Source of the DNA: an uncultured Alphaproteobacteria bacterium | GTDB taxonomy: Bacteria; Pseudomonadota; Alphaproteobacteria; Thalassobaculales; Thalassobaculaceae | Assembly: GCA_938028645.1 (NCBI GenBank) | Contig: CALIMD010000152.1 | Location: forward strand, 1-41,981 | Reading direction: 5' to 3' | DNA: 41,981 nucleotides | Part shown: positions 1-8,889 of the stretch, piece by piece | How positions within the stretch are numbered: the first letter of the stretch is position 1 | How the letters are laid out: each line of letters opens with the position of its first letter | The notes under the pieces: generated by a model | What the model saw: the letters and a program-made list of their open reading frames with translations, nothing else | What the model was told of the DNA's origin: nothing | The model's database searches: none | Program-made: the position numbers and the translations under genes

Positions 1-424
1 AAAAACCTAAGAGCCAGCAAGTTTCATTCAGTTGCAGCAATATCGTTAAACTTAGAGTTAGTAAAAGTAGAAGAAATAAAATGGCATTGACGACGCTGAT
101 AACGCCCGAAGCGATCGGTCTATTCGCGGTTCGGGCAACCAATTGATCAAGTTTCCTATCCCATAAATCATTGATAATACAGCCCGCACCCCGCATCAAA
201 ATAGCGCCAACAGTAAATAAAAAATATAAATAACCAAGTTCCAAAAGAGTTATTTTCTGCTGGTTTAGTTGCCAGCCCAAACCCAAGCTCCACCAGCAAG
301 GAAGTAAAAGTAGCCAAGTGCCTATTGGCCGGTCTAGACGCATTAATAGGGCATATGGTCGAACCGGTTTGGGGAGCCAATTCTTTACCCAACCGTCTTC
401 AGCTATATCACTCAAATTTGTCAT
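1..424 (-). CDS. ubiA: 4-hydroxybenzoate polyprenyltransferase (C-terminus cut off)
   Basis: This integral membrane prenyltransferase attaches the polyprenyl tail to 4-hydroxybenzoate in ubiquinone synthesis. About 141 residues are visible, starting MTNLSDIAEDGWVKNW at an ATG (complement of 422-424) that is the first in-frame ATG after an in-frame stop. The segment R-L-D-R-P-I-G-T-W near residues 29-37 is the usual UbiA start of the first membrane helix. The Mg-diphosphate motif N85-D86-x-x-D89-x-x-x-D93 follows GAILMRGAGCII, and R-T-A-N-R-P-I-A-S-G comes after it. The second Asp motif and the other helices lie beyond the window edge. It is divergent from rsmE. The family call is firm; completeness cannot be judged. 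Confidence 0.93.
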   Translation of the reverse strand, partial: MTNLSDIAEDGWVKNWLPKPVRPYALLMRLDRPIGTWLLLLPCWWSLGLGWQLNQQKITLLELGYLYFLFTVGAILMRGAGCIINDLWDRKLDQLVARTANRPIASGVISVVNAILFLLLLLTLSLTILLQLNETCWLLGF

Positions 425-670
425 GCTGTTTATAGAAGCCCTAAACTATACTGTTATCCAAATTCATTTTTTTGAACCCTATGATGACCATCATCAAAAT
501 TTTTGATAAGTTAGTTTAGAAATAACCAGTAGATCTAAGAAACAATCGAACCCGATAAAAAATTTGGCTGGAAATGTATTATTTTCTATTAGCATAATTA
601 TCTAATCACCGGTTTTCTAGGCTAATTATTTGCTTTAGCACCAGAATCGAAATCAATTGAAGAGCAAAGC

Positions 671-1438
671 ATGACTAGTAGTAGTTTAAAAGCACGTTTA
701 TTTGTAGAACAAAATTTAGTTGCTAATGATCTTCTGACCCTACCCAAGGGGCCGTCTCATTATCTTCGTAATGTTTTAAGATTGCACGAAGGCGATGGGA
801 TAGGACTTTTCAACGGCGTAGATGGTGAATGGGAGACCGAAATTACTGCAATTAGAAGACGAGAAATAGAGGTTTGCGTGAAGTCTTGTATAAGGAATCA
901 ATGTTTTTCTCCAGACATTTGGCTTGTATTTGCACCAATTAAGAGATTGCGGATTGACTTCATCGCTCAGAAGGCTACCGAACTAGGAGCTAGCATGCTT
1001 TGGCCCGTTTTTACCGAACACACAGCGGTAGGGCGTGTAAACATAGAGAGATTGAGATCGAATGCGATAGAAGCTGCCGAACAGTCTGATCGACTAACTG
1101 TTCCTGAGATTGGAGAGCCAACTGAGTTTGAGGATTTATTAAAAAAATGGCCAGAAGAAAGATTTTTATTTTGTTGTGACGAAACAGGAGGAGGAAAGCC
1201 TATTCTACAGGAATTCCAAAAACACACGGGTCCATGCGGATTGTTGATTGGCCCGGAAGGTGGTTTTTCCAACTCGGAACTTGACCAACTCGATAAACTA
1301 AGCAATGTGTGTCGTGTGAGTTTAGGGGGAAGAGTTTTGAGATCGGACACGGCTGCTTTCGCAGCATTAGCCTGCTGGCAGGCGTCTGTTGGAGATTGGA
1401 ATATTCCTTCGGAGCAAATAATTGAGTATGGTTGCTAA
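671..1438 (+). CDS. rsmE: 16S rRNA (uracil-1498-N3)-methyltransferase
   Basis: RsmE is a SPOUT-class methyltransferase that methylates N3 of U1498 in 16S rRNA, using S-adenosylmethionine, in assembled 30S subunits. The 255-residue length is normal. The N-terminal PUA-like part contains H-Y-L-R-N-V-L-R near residues 30-37. The C-terminal SPOUT knot shows L-L-I-G-P-E-G-G-F-S and then S-L-G-G-R-V-L-R-S-D-T-A-A, the two signature loops around the cofactor. The ATG at 671 has a weak purine-rich stretch upstream. gshA starts 22 nt downstream, so the two are probably co-transcribed. Confidence 0.95.
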   Translation: MTSSSLKARLFVEQNLVANDLLTLPKGPSHYLRNVLRLHEGDGIGLFNGVDGEWETEITAIRRREIEVCVKSCIRNQCFSPDIWLVFAPIKRLRIDFIAQKATELGASMLWPVFTEHTAVGRVNIERLRSNAIEAAEQSDRLTVPEIGEPTEFEDLLKKWPEERFLFCCDETGGGKPILQEFQKHTGPCGLLIGPEGGFSNSELDQLDKLSNVCRVSLGGRVLRSDTAAFAALACWQASVGDWNIPSEQIIEYGC

Positions 1439-1460
1439 TTTTAGAGTTTTTGGGGTCATT

Positions 1461-2825
1461 ATGTCTAATTCACCTGATCCATTGGGCGTTCCAATTGAGA
1501 GTAAATCGCAATTAATTGACGATCTATTATCTGGATGCACTCCTCGTGAAAACTGGCGTATTGGCACAGAACATGAAAAATTTGCATTCCGTCTATCCGA
1601 CAAAAAACGATTGCCTTATGAGGGAGCTGACGGTATCGGGGAAATTTTGTCTCGTTTAACACGATTTGGTTGGGTCCCAATTAAAGAGCAAGGAAAGACA
1701 ATTGCTCTTCATCTGAACGGCTGCGCCATAACCTTGGAACCCGGGGGGCAGTTTGAACTCTCGGGAGCACCTCTAGAAACAATCCACCAAACATGTGATG
1801 AGGTTCACAATCACTTGGCGCAAGTAAAGGAGATTGGAGAAGAGTTAGGCATAGGTATGCTTGGTCTTGGATTTGATCCCTTGTGGAGTAGGGATGATAT
1901 CCCTTGGATGCCCAAAGGACGTTACGCCATAATGAATCGATGGATGCAAAAGGTAGGCAGTTTGGGTCTAGATATGATGCTCCGGACCTGCACAGTTCAA
2001 ACCAACCTAGATTTTTCAGATGAAAAGGATATGGTTGAAAAATACAGAGTTAGTTTAGCTCTACAGCCGATAGCGACCGCATTGTTTGCTAACTCTCCAT
2101 TCGAAAATGGCAAGCCAAGTGGCTTTCTATCTTCGCGCAGCAATGTCTGGACTGACACAGACCCTGATCGATGCGGAATGTTGCCTTTCGTGTTTGAAAA
2201 AGGATATGGTTTTGAACGTCACGTTGATTACATTTTAGACGTACCCATGTATTTTGTTTACCGTGATGGTATTTACCATGACGTAGCAGGAAAAAGCTTT
2301 CGTGATTTTATGAATGGGCAACTCGAAGGTTTTGAGGGGCAAATTCCACATATGGGGGATTGGGCAGATCATATGACGACCAATTTCCCCGAGGTTCGCC
2401 TAAAAAAATACCTTGAAATGCGCGGAACTGATGGCGGCCCCTGGAGAAACCTGTGCGCACTACCGGCATTGTGGGTGGGTCTACTCTACGATGCTGACTC
2501 GCAATCTGCGGCATGGGATTTGATTAAGGATTGGAGCATAGAGGAGCAGGAAATATTACGTAATGAAGTTCCTATTAAAGGGCTTTCAACGTCGTTTAGA
2601 AAAACAAGTGTTCAAGAAATTTCTAGAGAAATACTGGCGATAGCCTCGGCTGGATTAAAAAAGCGGGCCAAGTTAGATCCTTCTGGAAATGATGAATCTG
2701 GTTTTTTAGAGACACTTCGAGACATCGCCGAACGCGGCCGGACACCTGCAGATGAATTGCTAGACGCGTTTTCGGATAAATGGTCCGAGTCAGTCCATCC
2801 TATTTTTGAAGAACTACAATATTAG
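1461..2825 (+). CDS. gshA: Glutamate-cysteine ligase, plant/alphaproteobacterial type
   Basis: This enzyme makes gamma-glutamylcysteine from glutamate and cysteine with ATP, the first step of glutathione synthesis. The start is set at ATG 1461 (MSNSPDPLGVPIES). That gives 454 residues, the usual size of the class, and avoids the overlap with rsmE that an upstream ATG at 1422 would create. Family signatures are W-R-I-G-T-E-H-E-K-F near residue 33, L-E-P-G-G-Q-F-E-L-S-G-A, M-L-R-T-C-T-V-Q-T-N-L-D, and A-L-F-A-N-S-P-F. It is the class related to plant GSH1 rather than E. coli GshA. No gshB is in the window. Confidence 0.94.
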   Translation: MSNSPDPLGVPIESKSQLIDDLLSGCTPRENWRIGTEHEKFAFRLSDKKRLPYEGADGIGEILSRLTRFGWVPIKEQGKTIALHLNGCAITLEPGGQFELSGAPLETIHQTCDEVHNHLAQVKEIGEELGIGMLGLGFDPLWSRDDIPWMPKGRYAIMNRWMQKVGSLGLDMMLRTCTVQTNLDFSDEKDMVEKYRVSLALQPIATALFANSPFENGKPSGFLSSRSNVWTDTDPDRCGMLPFVFEKGYGFERHVDYILDVPMYFVYRDGIYHDVAGKSFRDFMNGQLEGFEGQIPHMGDWADHMTTNFPEVRLKKYLEMRGTDGGPWRNLCALPALWVGLLYDADSQSAAWDLIKDWSIEEQEILRNEVPIKGLSTSFRKTSVQEISREILAIASAGLKKRAKLDPSGNDESGFLETLRDIAERGRTPADELLDAFSDKWSESVHPIFEELQY

Positions 2826-2896
2826 GAAAACCTGAAAATAGCATAAATACAATTCCATGGAAGACCGCTTGTCGGCTGAAAAAAGTTTTGACCGTA

Positions 2897-4330
2897 TTAA
2901 ACGGCTGTTCCTCCGACGGTAATTCCGTTCATTTTCAAAGTAGGCTGACCCACACCAACTGGAACTCCCTGTCCATCTTTTCCACAAGTTCCGACACCGT
3001 CATCTAATTTCATATCGTTGCCTATCATAGAAATTTTATTCATAGCTTCTGGGCCGTTTCCTATAAGTGTTGCCCCCTTTACTGGGCTAGTTATTTTTCC
3101 ATCTTCTATCAGGTATGCTTCACTTGCTGCGAAAACGAACTTTCCAGAAACTATATCCACCTGCCCACCAGAGAAATTAACCGCATATAAACCATTTTTT
3201 ACCGACTTAATGATTTCTTCAGGCTCTTCTTTACCGCCCAGCATATAGGTATTCGTCATACGCGGCATGGGATGATGAGCATAACTTTCTCTTCGTCCAT
3301 TGCCGGTTTCTGAAACGCCCATCAGCCGTGCGTTTTGTCTGTCTTGCATGTACCCAACTAGTATTCCGTCTTCAATTAAAACATTTCTTCGTGATGGAGT
3401 TCCCTCATCGTCAATCGTTATCGACCCTCGTCTATCTGGGATCGTTCCGTCATCAATCACAGTCACTCCTGGCGACGCCACCCTTTTTCCAATCATGTTG
3501 GTAAACGTAGATGTTTCTTTACGGTTAAAGTCGCCCTCCAATCCATGGCCAACAGCCTCATGGAGCATAACGCCAGGCCAACCGGGACCGAGAACAACAT
3601 CCATCTCTCCAGCAGGGGCTGGGACAGCCTCTAAATTTACCATCGCTAATCGAAAAGCCTCGTCTACTTGAGATTGCCACTTGTTAGTGTCAATATAGCT
3701 AGCATAGCCCATACGACCACCCAGACCCGTGCCGCCAGCTTCCATTTTATCACCATCCGCAACAACCACGGATATATTTAGTCTTACTAATGGCCTTATA
3801 TCTGCGGTACGATGCCCATTCGCCCGTATAATCTGAACTGCCTGCCAAGAAGCTGACAAAGAAGCTGAAACCTGTTGAATTTTAGGGTCTTTGGAACGAG
3901 CATATGAATCAATATCCTGTAAAAGTTTAACCTTATCGGAAAACTCCATGTCCAAGATTGGGTTTTCATCTGAATATAATTTTGCATTTGTGCGTGCGGG
4001 ATTATTGGGAGCTAAAGCTTGTTGTCCAGATTTGAGGGCTTTTACTGTTTCCGCAGCACGTTTGATGGATGTTTCAGAGAGTTCAGATGCATGAGCATAT
4101 GCTCTCGTTTCTCCAACTATACCTCTAAGACCAAAGCCTTGTGACGAGTCAAATGTTGCTGTTTTTAAACGGCTATCATCAAACCCAAAAGCTTCAGATT
4201 GGCGATACTCAATAAACAACTCTCCGTCATCACAGTGTCCAATAGAGTCGTTGACTATCCGTTGTATCGAATCTTGACTTAGATCGGTCTGATTGAAAAA
4301 TATATCGTCCGTTATTTTGAGCTCACTCAT
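2897..4330 (-). CDS. tldD: Metalloprotease TldD
   Basis: TldD forms a zinc protease with TldE/PmbA that trims unfolded or modified peptides, for example microcin B17 precursor and CcdA in E. coli. The 477-residue length is typical. The zinc motif is M-L-H257-E258-A-V-G-H262-G-L-E-G-D, and the C-terminal half has R-M-T-N-T-Y and V-D-I-V-S-G-K-F-V-F-A-A-S-E-A-Y. It is transcribed away from the cytochrome oxidase operon, a neighbourhood common in alphaproteobacteria. The partner tldE/pmbA is not in this window. The start ATG is the complement of 4328-4330. Confidence 0.95.
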   Translation of the reverse strand: MSELKITDDIFFNQTDLSQDSIQRIVNDSIGHCDDGELFIEYRQSEAFGFDDSRLKTATFDSSQGFGLRGIVGETRAYAHASELSETSIKRAAETVKALKSGQQALAPNNPARTNAKLYSDENPILDMEFSDKVKLLQDIDSYARSKDPKIQQVSASLSASWQAVQIIRANGHRTADIRPLVRLNISVVVADGDKMEAGGTGLGGRMGYASYIDTNKWQSQVDEAFRLAMVNLEAVPAPAGEMDVVLGPGWPGVMLHEAVGHGLEGDFNRKETSTFTNMIGKRVASPGVTVIDDGTIPDRRGSITIDDEGTPSRRNVLIEDGILVGYMQDRQNARLMGVSETGNGRRESYAHHPMPRMTNTYMLGGKEEPEEIIKSVKNGLYAVNFSGGQVDIVSGKFVFAASEAYLIEDGKITSPVKGATLIGNGPEAMNKISMIGNDMKLDDGVGTCGKDGQGVPVGVGQPTLKMNGITVGGTAV

Positions 4331-4630
4331 TAATTTAATCTTTCCGAAAAATAATGATTTATTATCGTATACTGTTATCTTTTTTGATATAGTTCATTTG
4401 AAGAAATGTCACTAGCATGGATTTCAAAAACCCGGGGTTGTCTTTATAGAATAAATCACTTAAATCATGGGTCTAAGCAATAGTTTTTGCATGCTGTTAT
4501 GTTAATTTAGGCAGAACTCTGCAACCGTCAGAGAAAGCTGCATGGGGATGAGCAACACAACCGGCGTCAAAAGAGGCCTTTTTTGAGAGCAGCTTTAGAT
4601 GGTTGGCAAGGGAACGAAAGAGTAGTCGGG
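4331..4630. other. Divergent intergenic region between tldD and coxB
   Basis: This 300-nt stretch should hold the promoters for tldD (leftward) and the oxidase operon (rightward). I see no match good enough to call a promoter. It contains a short palindrome GCAGA-AC-TCTGC at 4511-4522 that overlaps a weak 5-bp hairpin (CTCTG at 4518-4522 with CAGAG at 4529-4533). An in-frame upstream ATG at 4583 would lengthen CoxB by 16 residues, but the segment does not look like protein sequence. Confidence 0.4.
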
Positions 4631-5485
4631 ATGAAAATAATTCGGCGATTGAAGGTAGGACTGTCAAAATTAGTTGGTTTAACAATTTTGACTTACACTG
4701 TAATGATTACAGGTGCTTTGGCCGCTTTGCCGCGAGAGTGGCAACTAGGTGTCCCTGAACCAGTAAGCCCTGTTGCAGTCCGTATCCACGAATTCCATGA
4801 CTATCTTTTGTGGTTGATAGCGGCAATATCACTATTTGTTTTGGTTTTGATGGTATACGTCTGTTTTAGATTTAAGGCATCGAATAATCCAAATCCTACA
4901 AAGACCACACACAATACATTCATCGAAATACTTTGGACTGCTGTACCCGTATTGATTTTGGTTGTCGTCGCCGTGCCTTCATTCAAGACGCTTTATTATA
5001 GCGATCGCGCTGTTGATCCAGACATGACGATAAAAGTTACAGCAAACCAGTGGTACTGGACATACGAGTACCCGGACCAGAAAGTAACATTCGACAGCTA
5101 TATGATTCCAAAAGAGGAAATTGACCCAAAGACTCAAGCCTACCTTTTTTCAGTTGATAATCCGCTGGTAGTTCCAACGGGGAAAAAGGTTCAATTACTC
5201 ATCACCAGTAATGACGTCATGCATTCGTTTTTTCTTCCCTCAGCGGTCGTTCAAGTTTATGGAATAAACGGAAGGATTAATGAGGCATGGATGCAGATCG
5301 ATAAAGAAGGTTGGGTCTATGGCCAATGCAACCAGATTTGTGGAATTAATCACTCTGCCATGCCGATAGCCGTTAAAGCTGTGTCGGAAAAAGAGTATGA
5401 AAATTGGCTAATTGAAGCCAAAACTAAATTCGCATCTGCTCCGCCCAAATTTCGGGTGGCAAGCACTATTGAAAACAAACAGTAA
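4631..5485 (+). CDS. coxB: Cytochrome c oxidase subunit II
   Basis: Subunit II carries the CuA centre that receives electrons from cytochrome c. The start is set at ATG 4631, which opens a signal/membrane segment (MKIIRRLKVGLSKLVGL) and gives 284 residues. Two membrane helices lie around residues 40-65 and 85-108, followed by N-Q-W-Y-W-T-Y-E-Y and the CuA domain. CuA ligands are H198, C233, C237, H241 and M244, with the normal 35-residue spacing from H198 to C233. Two oddities stand out. The residue between the cysteines that normally is Glu, whose side chain binds Mg, is Gln235. The stretch usually reading K-x-D-A-x-P-G reads Q-V-Y-G-I-N-G. coxA follows 15 nt later. Confidence 0.93.
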   Translation: MKIIRRLKVGLSKLVGLTILTYTVMITGALAALPREWQLGVPEPVSPVAVRIHEFHDYLLWLIAAISLFVLVLMVYVCFRFKASNNPNPTKTTHNTFIEILWTAVPVLILVVVAVPSFKTLYYSDRAVDPDMTIKVTANQWYWTYEYPDQKVTFDSYMIPKEEIDPKTQAYLFSVDNPLVVPTGKKVQLLITSNDVMHSFFLPSAVVQVYGINGRINEAWMQIDKEGWVYGQCNQICGINHSAMPIAVKAVSEKEYENWLIEAKTKFASAPPKFRVASTIENKQ

Positions 5486-5500
5486 GCCAGGGGAAGTAAA

Positions 5501-7096
5501 ATGAGTGCGGATCATGCCCAACACGATAGCCATGACCACGGTACGCCAACGGGGTTCTTGCGGTGGCTTTACTCCACCAACCACAAAGACATTGGAACAA
5601 TGTATCTGATTTTCTCAATCGTAGCAGGTCTGATTGGGGGTGGGATATCGATGTACATGAGAATGGAGCTTCAAGATCCCGGCGTTCAATATATGGAAAA
5701 TGGACATGTCTGGAATGTATACGTAACCGCCCACGGGCTTATTATGGTCTTTTTTGTCGTTATGCCAGCGTTGATTGGTGGCTTTGGAAACTGGTTTGTG
5801 CCGCTTATGATAGGCGCTCCAGATATGGCATTCCCCCGAATGAATAATATTAGTTTTTGGCTTTTGATCCCGGCCTTCCTGTTGTTATTCTTATCAATGT
5901 TTGCAGATGGGGGTGCTGGAGTTGGTTGGACCATCTATCCACCTATGTCCGGGAAAGAGGGGACGCCTGGTATGTCCATGGATATGGCTATATTATCGCT
6001 CCATTTAGCGGGCGCATCTTCGATTTTGGGAGCTGCCAATTTCATAACAACGATATTCAACATGCGCGCCCCGGGGATGACTTTACATCGTATGCCCTTG
6101 TTTGCTTGGTCTATTCTGATAACCGCATTTTTACTTTTACTTGCTCTTCCCGTACTTGCGGGAGCGATCACAATGCTTCTTACGGATCGAAATTTTGGGA
6201 CTACATTTTTTATCCCATCAGGTGGTGGAGACCCAATCTTATTCTTGCATTTGTTTTGGTTCTTTGGCCACCCAGAAGTTTATATAATGATCCTTCCAGC
6301 TTTCGGTATAGTAAGCCATGTGATCTCTACCTTTTCCCGGAAGCCCATTTTCGGTTATCTGGGAATGGCGTACGCTATGGTATCGATAGGTTTCGTGGGA
6401 TTTATCGTATGGGCACATCATATGTATACGGTGGGGCTAGACGTTGATACCAGGGCGTACTTTACCGCCGCCACTATGGTGATTGCTGTTCCAACAGGTG
6501 TAAAGATATTTTCCTGGATAGCGACAATGTGGGGCGGATCCATCACTTTTAAAATTCCAATGTTGTGGGCTTTGGGTTTTATTTTCCTGTTTACGGTAGG
6601 CGGTGTGACTGGTGTTGTCCTGGCGAATGCCGGGGTTGATATCATGCTTCATAATACGTACTACGTCATAGCGCATTTTCATTATGTGTTATCACTTGGC
6701 GCAGTTTATGGGATCTTTTGTGGGTTCTATTATTGGTTCGCGAAGATGACGGGTTATAACTACAATAATATGCTAGCGCAGTTGCATTTTTGGATAACGT
6801 TTATTGGAGTAAACCTAACATTCTTCCCGATGCATTTTCTTGGATTAGCAGGAATGCCGAGACGATATATCGATTATCCAGAGGCGTTGCACGGGTGGAA
6901 CCAAGTGGCATCTTATGGGGCCTACATGGCGGGGCTAGGAACAATTATTTTTATTATAATGATACTTGAAGCATTCATTAGCAAGCGTCGTGCGGAAAAT
7001 GATCCTTGGGGCGATGGTGCTACAACGCTTGAGTGGACTTTATCCTCCCCACCTCCTTTTCATACTTATGAGGATTTGCCGCGGGTTAACAATTAA
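5501..7096 (+). CDS. coxA: Cytochrome c oxidase subunit I (aa3 type)
   Basis: This is the catalytic heme-copper subunit: it reduces O2 at heme a3-CuB and pumps protons. It has 531 residues and about twelve membrane helices. Seen directly: heme a His in V-T-A-H-G-L-I-M-V-F; D-channel entry G-A-P-D-M-A-F-P-R-M-N-N; H-P-E-V-Y with the channel Glu and the cross-linked Tyr; the CuB pair in W-A-H-H-M-Y; K-channel Lys in G-V-K-I-F-S-W; and heme ligands H392 and H394. These mark an A-type, proton-pumping oxidase. The Mg-site motif, usually L-H-D-T-Y-Y, is L-H384-N385-T-Y-Y. A strong AGGGGA ribosome site precedes ATG 5501. Confidence 0.97.
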   Translation: MSADHAQHDSHDHGTPTGFLRWLYSTNHKDIGTMYLIFSIVAGLIGGGISMYMRMELQDPGVQYMENGHVWNVYVTAHGLIMVFFVVMPALIGGFGNWFVPLMIGAPDMAFPRMNNISFWLLIPAFLLLFLSMFADGGAGVGWTIYPPMSGKEGTPGMSMDMAILSLHLAGASSILGAANFITTIFNMRAPGMTLHRMPLFAWSILITAFLLLLALPVLAGAITMLLTDRNFGTTFFIPSGGGDPILFLHLFWFFGHPEVYIMILPAFGIVSHVISTFSRKPIFGYLGMAYAMVSIGFVGFIVWAHHMYTVGLDVDTRAYFTAATMVIAVPTGVKIFSWIATMWGGSITFKIPMLWALGFIFLFTVGGVTGVVLANAGVDIMLHNTYYVIAHFHYVLSLGAVYGIFCGFYYWFAKMTGYNYNNMLAQLHFWITFIGVNLTFFPMHFLGLAGMPRRYIDYPEALHGWNQVASYGAYMAGLGTIIFIIMILEAFISKRRAENDPWGDGATTLEWTLSSPPPFHTYEDLPRVNN

Positions 7097-7129
7097 AACA
7101 GCTTAGAAGAAGTTTAGGGGCTTGTTATC

Positions 7130-8056
7130 GTGTCCAATACAAGTTTAGCCACTGATACGCTGTCGAAGCCGACTGGTTCGGTTTGGACGGCGTGCCTCGA
7201 TTTCGTATCGTTATTGAAGCCGAGGGTTATGTCCCTTGTAGTCTTCACTGGATTTGTTGGTCTATACCTTGCACCTGGTGATGGAAACCTGGTTCTTCAA
7301 ACAATCGCTGTGTTATGTATTGCTATTGGAGCCGGCGCTTCGGGCGCAATAAATATGTGGTATGATCGAGACATAGACGCGGTTATGTCCAGAACAAAAA
7401 CACGTGCCATCCCTTCCGGAAAAATAACTGCAGAAGCGGCTCTTACATTCGGTATTTTACTTGCTGGTGGGTCCGTTATGGTAATGGGCTTAGCTGTAAA
7501 TTGGTTCGCAGCTACACTGCTTATGGTAACAATTATGTTCTACGTTTTTGTTTACACGGTTTGGCTAAAACGGCGTACTCCCCAAAATATAGTGATAGGT
7601 GGTGCAGCTGGGGCATTCCCGCCAATGATAGGTTGGGCAGCTGCGACTGGCACGGTCAGTGTTGAATCTATTACATTATTTACAATTATTTTTATCTGGA
7701 CACCCCCACATTTTTGGGCGTTATCGCTGTACAGGAGCGACGATTATAAAGCGGCCGGTGTGCCTATGATGCCACTAGTTCATGGAAGATACGAAACAAA
7801 AAAACAGATTTTGCTTTACAGCATTGTTCTTTGTCCACTGGGTATAGTGCCTTTTTGGCTTGGTACTTTGGGGGCTGTATACGGAGCGACTTCGGCACTA
7901 TTGGGCGTTCTGTTTATGGGGGCTGCATGGCGGGTTATGAGGAATGATTCGGAGAAGAACTGTAAGCAGCTCTTTGGGTTTTCTATATTTTATCTCTTCT
8001 TCTTATTTTTTGCTATGATCATAGACCGTTGTGTTAACTTTAACCCTATCTTGTAA
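7130..8056 (+). CDS. ctaB: Protoheme IX farnesyltransferase (heme O synthase)
   Basis: CtaB (CyoE) transfers farnesyl to heme B to make heme O, the precursor of heme A for the aa3 oxidase. It is a 308-residue UbiA-superfamily membrane protein. The first metal-diphosphate motif is N75-M-W-Y-D79-R-D-I-D83, followed by R-T-K-T-R-A-I-P-S-G. The middle loop has W-T-P-P-H-F-W-A-L-S and Y-K-A-A-G-V-P-M-M-P, both characteristic of CyoE. The start is GTG at 7130, with an AGGGG ribosome site about 8 nt upstream. It sits between coxA and the assembly genes, the usual alphaproteobacterial order. Confidence 0.95.
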   Translation: MSNTSLATDTLSKPTGSVWTACLDFVSLLKPRVMSLVVFTGFVGLYLAPGDGNLVLQTIAVLCIAIGAGASGAINMWYDRDIDAVMSRTKTRAIPSGKITAEAALTFGILLAGGSVMVMGLAVNWFAATLLMVTIMFYVFVYTVWLKRRTPQNIVIGGAAGAFPPMIGWAAATGTVSVESITLFTIIFIWTPPHFWALSLYRSDDYKAAGVPMMPLVHGRYETKKQILLYSIVLCPLGIVPFWLGTLGAVYGATSALLGVLFMGAAWRVMRNDSEKNCKQLFGFSIFYLFFLFFAMIIDRCVNFNPIL

Positions 8057-8073
8057 CGGATTGGACTGCAGGT

Positions 8074-8214
8074 ATGACTGAGGCAACGCAAAAGAAAACA
8101 GAAACAGGTCTAGCTTTTCGTGAAACTAAACGTGGTCGTAACCTTGCCGTACTTGCTGCGGTTCTTGGGTTTTCTGGATTATTTTATCTGATTACCATAG
8201 TACGGATGTTTTAG
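8074..8214 (+). CDS. coxF: CoxF-like small membrane protein of the oxidase operon
   Basis: This 46-residue protein begins MTEATQKKTETGLAFRETKR, has one membrane helix from about residue 23 to 43, and ends F-Y-L-I-T-I-V-R-M-F. Its position between ctaB and ctaG, its size, and the C-terminal F-Y-x-I-T-I-V-x-M pattern match the small CoxF proteins of alphaproteobacterial oxidase operons, whose exact role is not settled. The ATG at 8074 follows GCAGGT, a short ribosome site. The ctaG start codon comes 1 nt after this stop, so translation is probably coupled. Sequence is too short for a certain family call. Confidence 0.72.
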   Translation: MTEATQKKTETGLAFRETKRGRNLAVLAAVLGFSGLFYLITIVRMF

Positions 8215-8215
8215 C

Positions 8216-8809
8216 TTGTCCGTTCGTTATAAAGATCCACATGTGACAGCTGTGAAGAAGTATAGAACCCTAGGTTTTCTATTAGTATTGATTGCGGGTA
8301 TGGGTATTTTGAGTTATGCGTCGGTACCTCTTTATAAGTTATTTTGTCAAGTTACAGGATATGGTGGGACAACGCAGCAAGTGACCGGTCCATCTTCTCA
8401 AATACTAGAGCGGAAAATAAAGATTCGATTTGACGCAAACACTAAACCTACATTGGACTGGGATTTTCAACCAGCACAAACATCAATAGATATTTCCGTA
8501 GGGCAAAATGCATTGGCTTTTTATAAGGCAGAGAATACAGGGAAAGATCCGATAGTGGGTACAGCAACTTTCAATGTCACGCCAGAGAAGGCAGGCGTGT
8601 ATTTTAATAAAATAGACTGCTTTTGTTTTGTCGAGCAGCTCTTGGCACCTCGGGAGGCGGTAGATATGCCGGTATCTTTCTTTATTGATCCGGATATTGT
8701 TAATGATCCAAATTTGGACGACGTTACAACCATAACTCTGTCCTACACGTTTTTTCCATCAGAAGACCAATCCCTGGTGGGGAAGACAAAAAAAGAAAAT
8801 GCAAGTTGA
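8216..8809 (+). CDS. ctaG: Cytochrome c oxidase assembly protein CtaG (Cox11 family)
   Basis: CtaG/Cox11 is a membrane-anchored, periplasm-facing copper chaperone that loads CuB of subunit I. The 197 residues begin at TTG 8216 (read as Met), one base after the coxF stop. One N-terminal helix lies around residues 19-37, followed by S-V-P-L-Y-K-L-F-C-Q-V-T-G-Y-G-G-T. The copper-binding pair C-F-C-F occurs in F-N-K-I-D-C-F-C-F-V-E-Q. The end T-I-T-L-S-Y-T-F-F-P matches the family. The TGA stop is followed in frame ten codons later by TAA. Confidence 0.95.
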   Translation: MSVRYKDPHVTAVKKYRTLGFLLVLIAGMGILSYASVPLYKLFCQVTGYGGTTQQVTGPSSQILERKIKIRFDANTKPTLDWDFQPAQTSIDISVGQNALAFYKAENTGKDPIVGTATFNVTPEKAGVYFNKIDCFCFVEQLLAPREAVDMPVSFFIDPDIVNDPNLDDVTTITLSYTFFPSEDQSLVGKTKKENAS

Positions 8810-8889
8810 GACCTTGTTAAAGTTGTATTAAGAAGCTAATTTTAGCCTACAAATCTTATGGTAGCGTGTAAAAAGGGAATGAGAAACTT

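Noticed and set aside
1422..1460. Upstream ATG for gshA overlapping rsmE
   Set aside because: The added residues are not family-like; ATG 1461 gives the normal N-terminus.
5563..6447. Long alternative frames on both strands within coxA
   Set aside because: They are shadows of a highly conserved gene, with no ribosome sites or family features.
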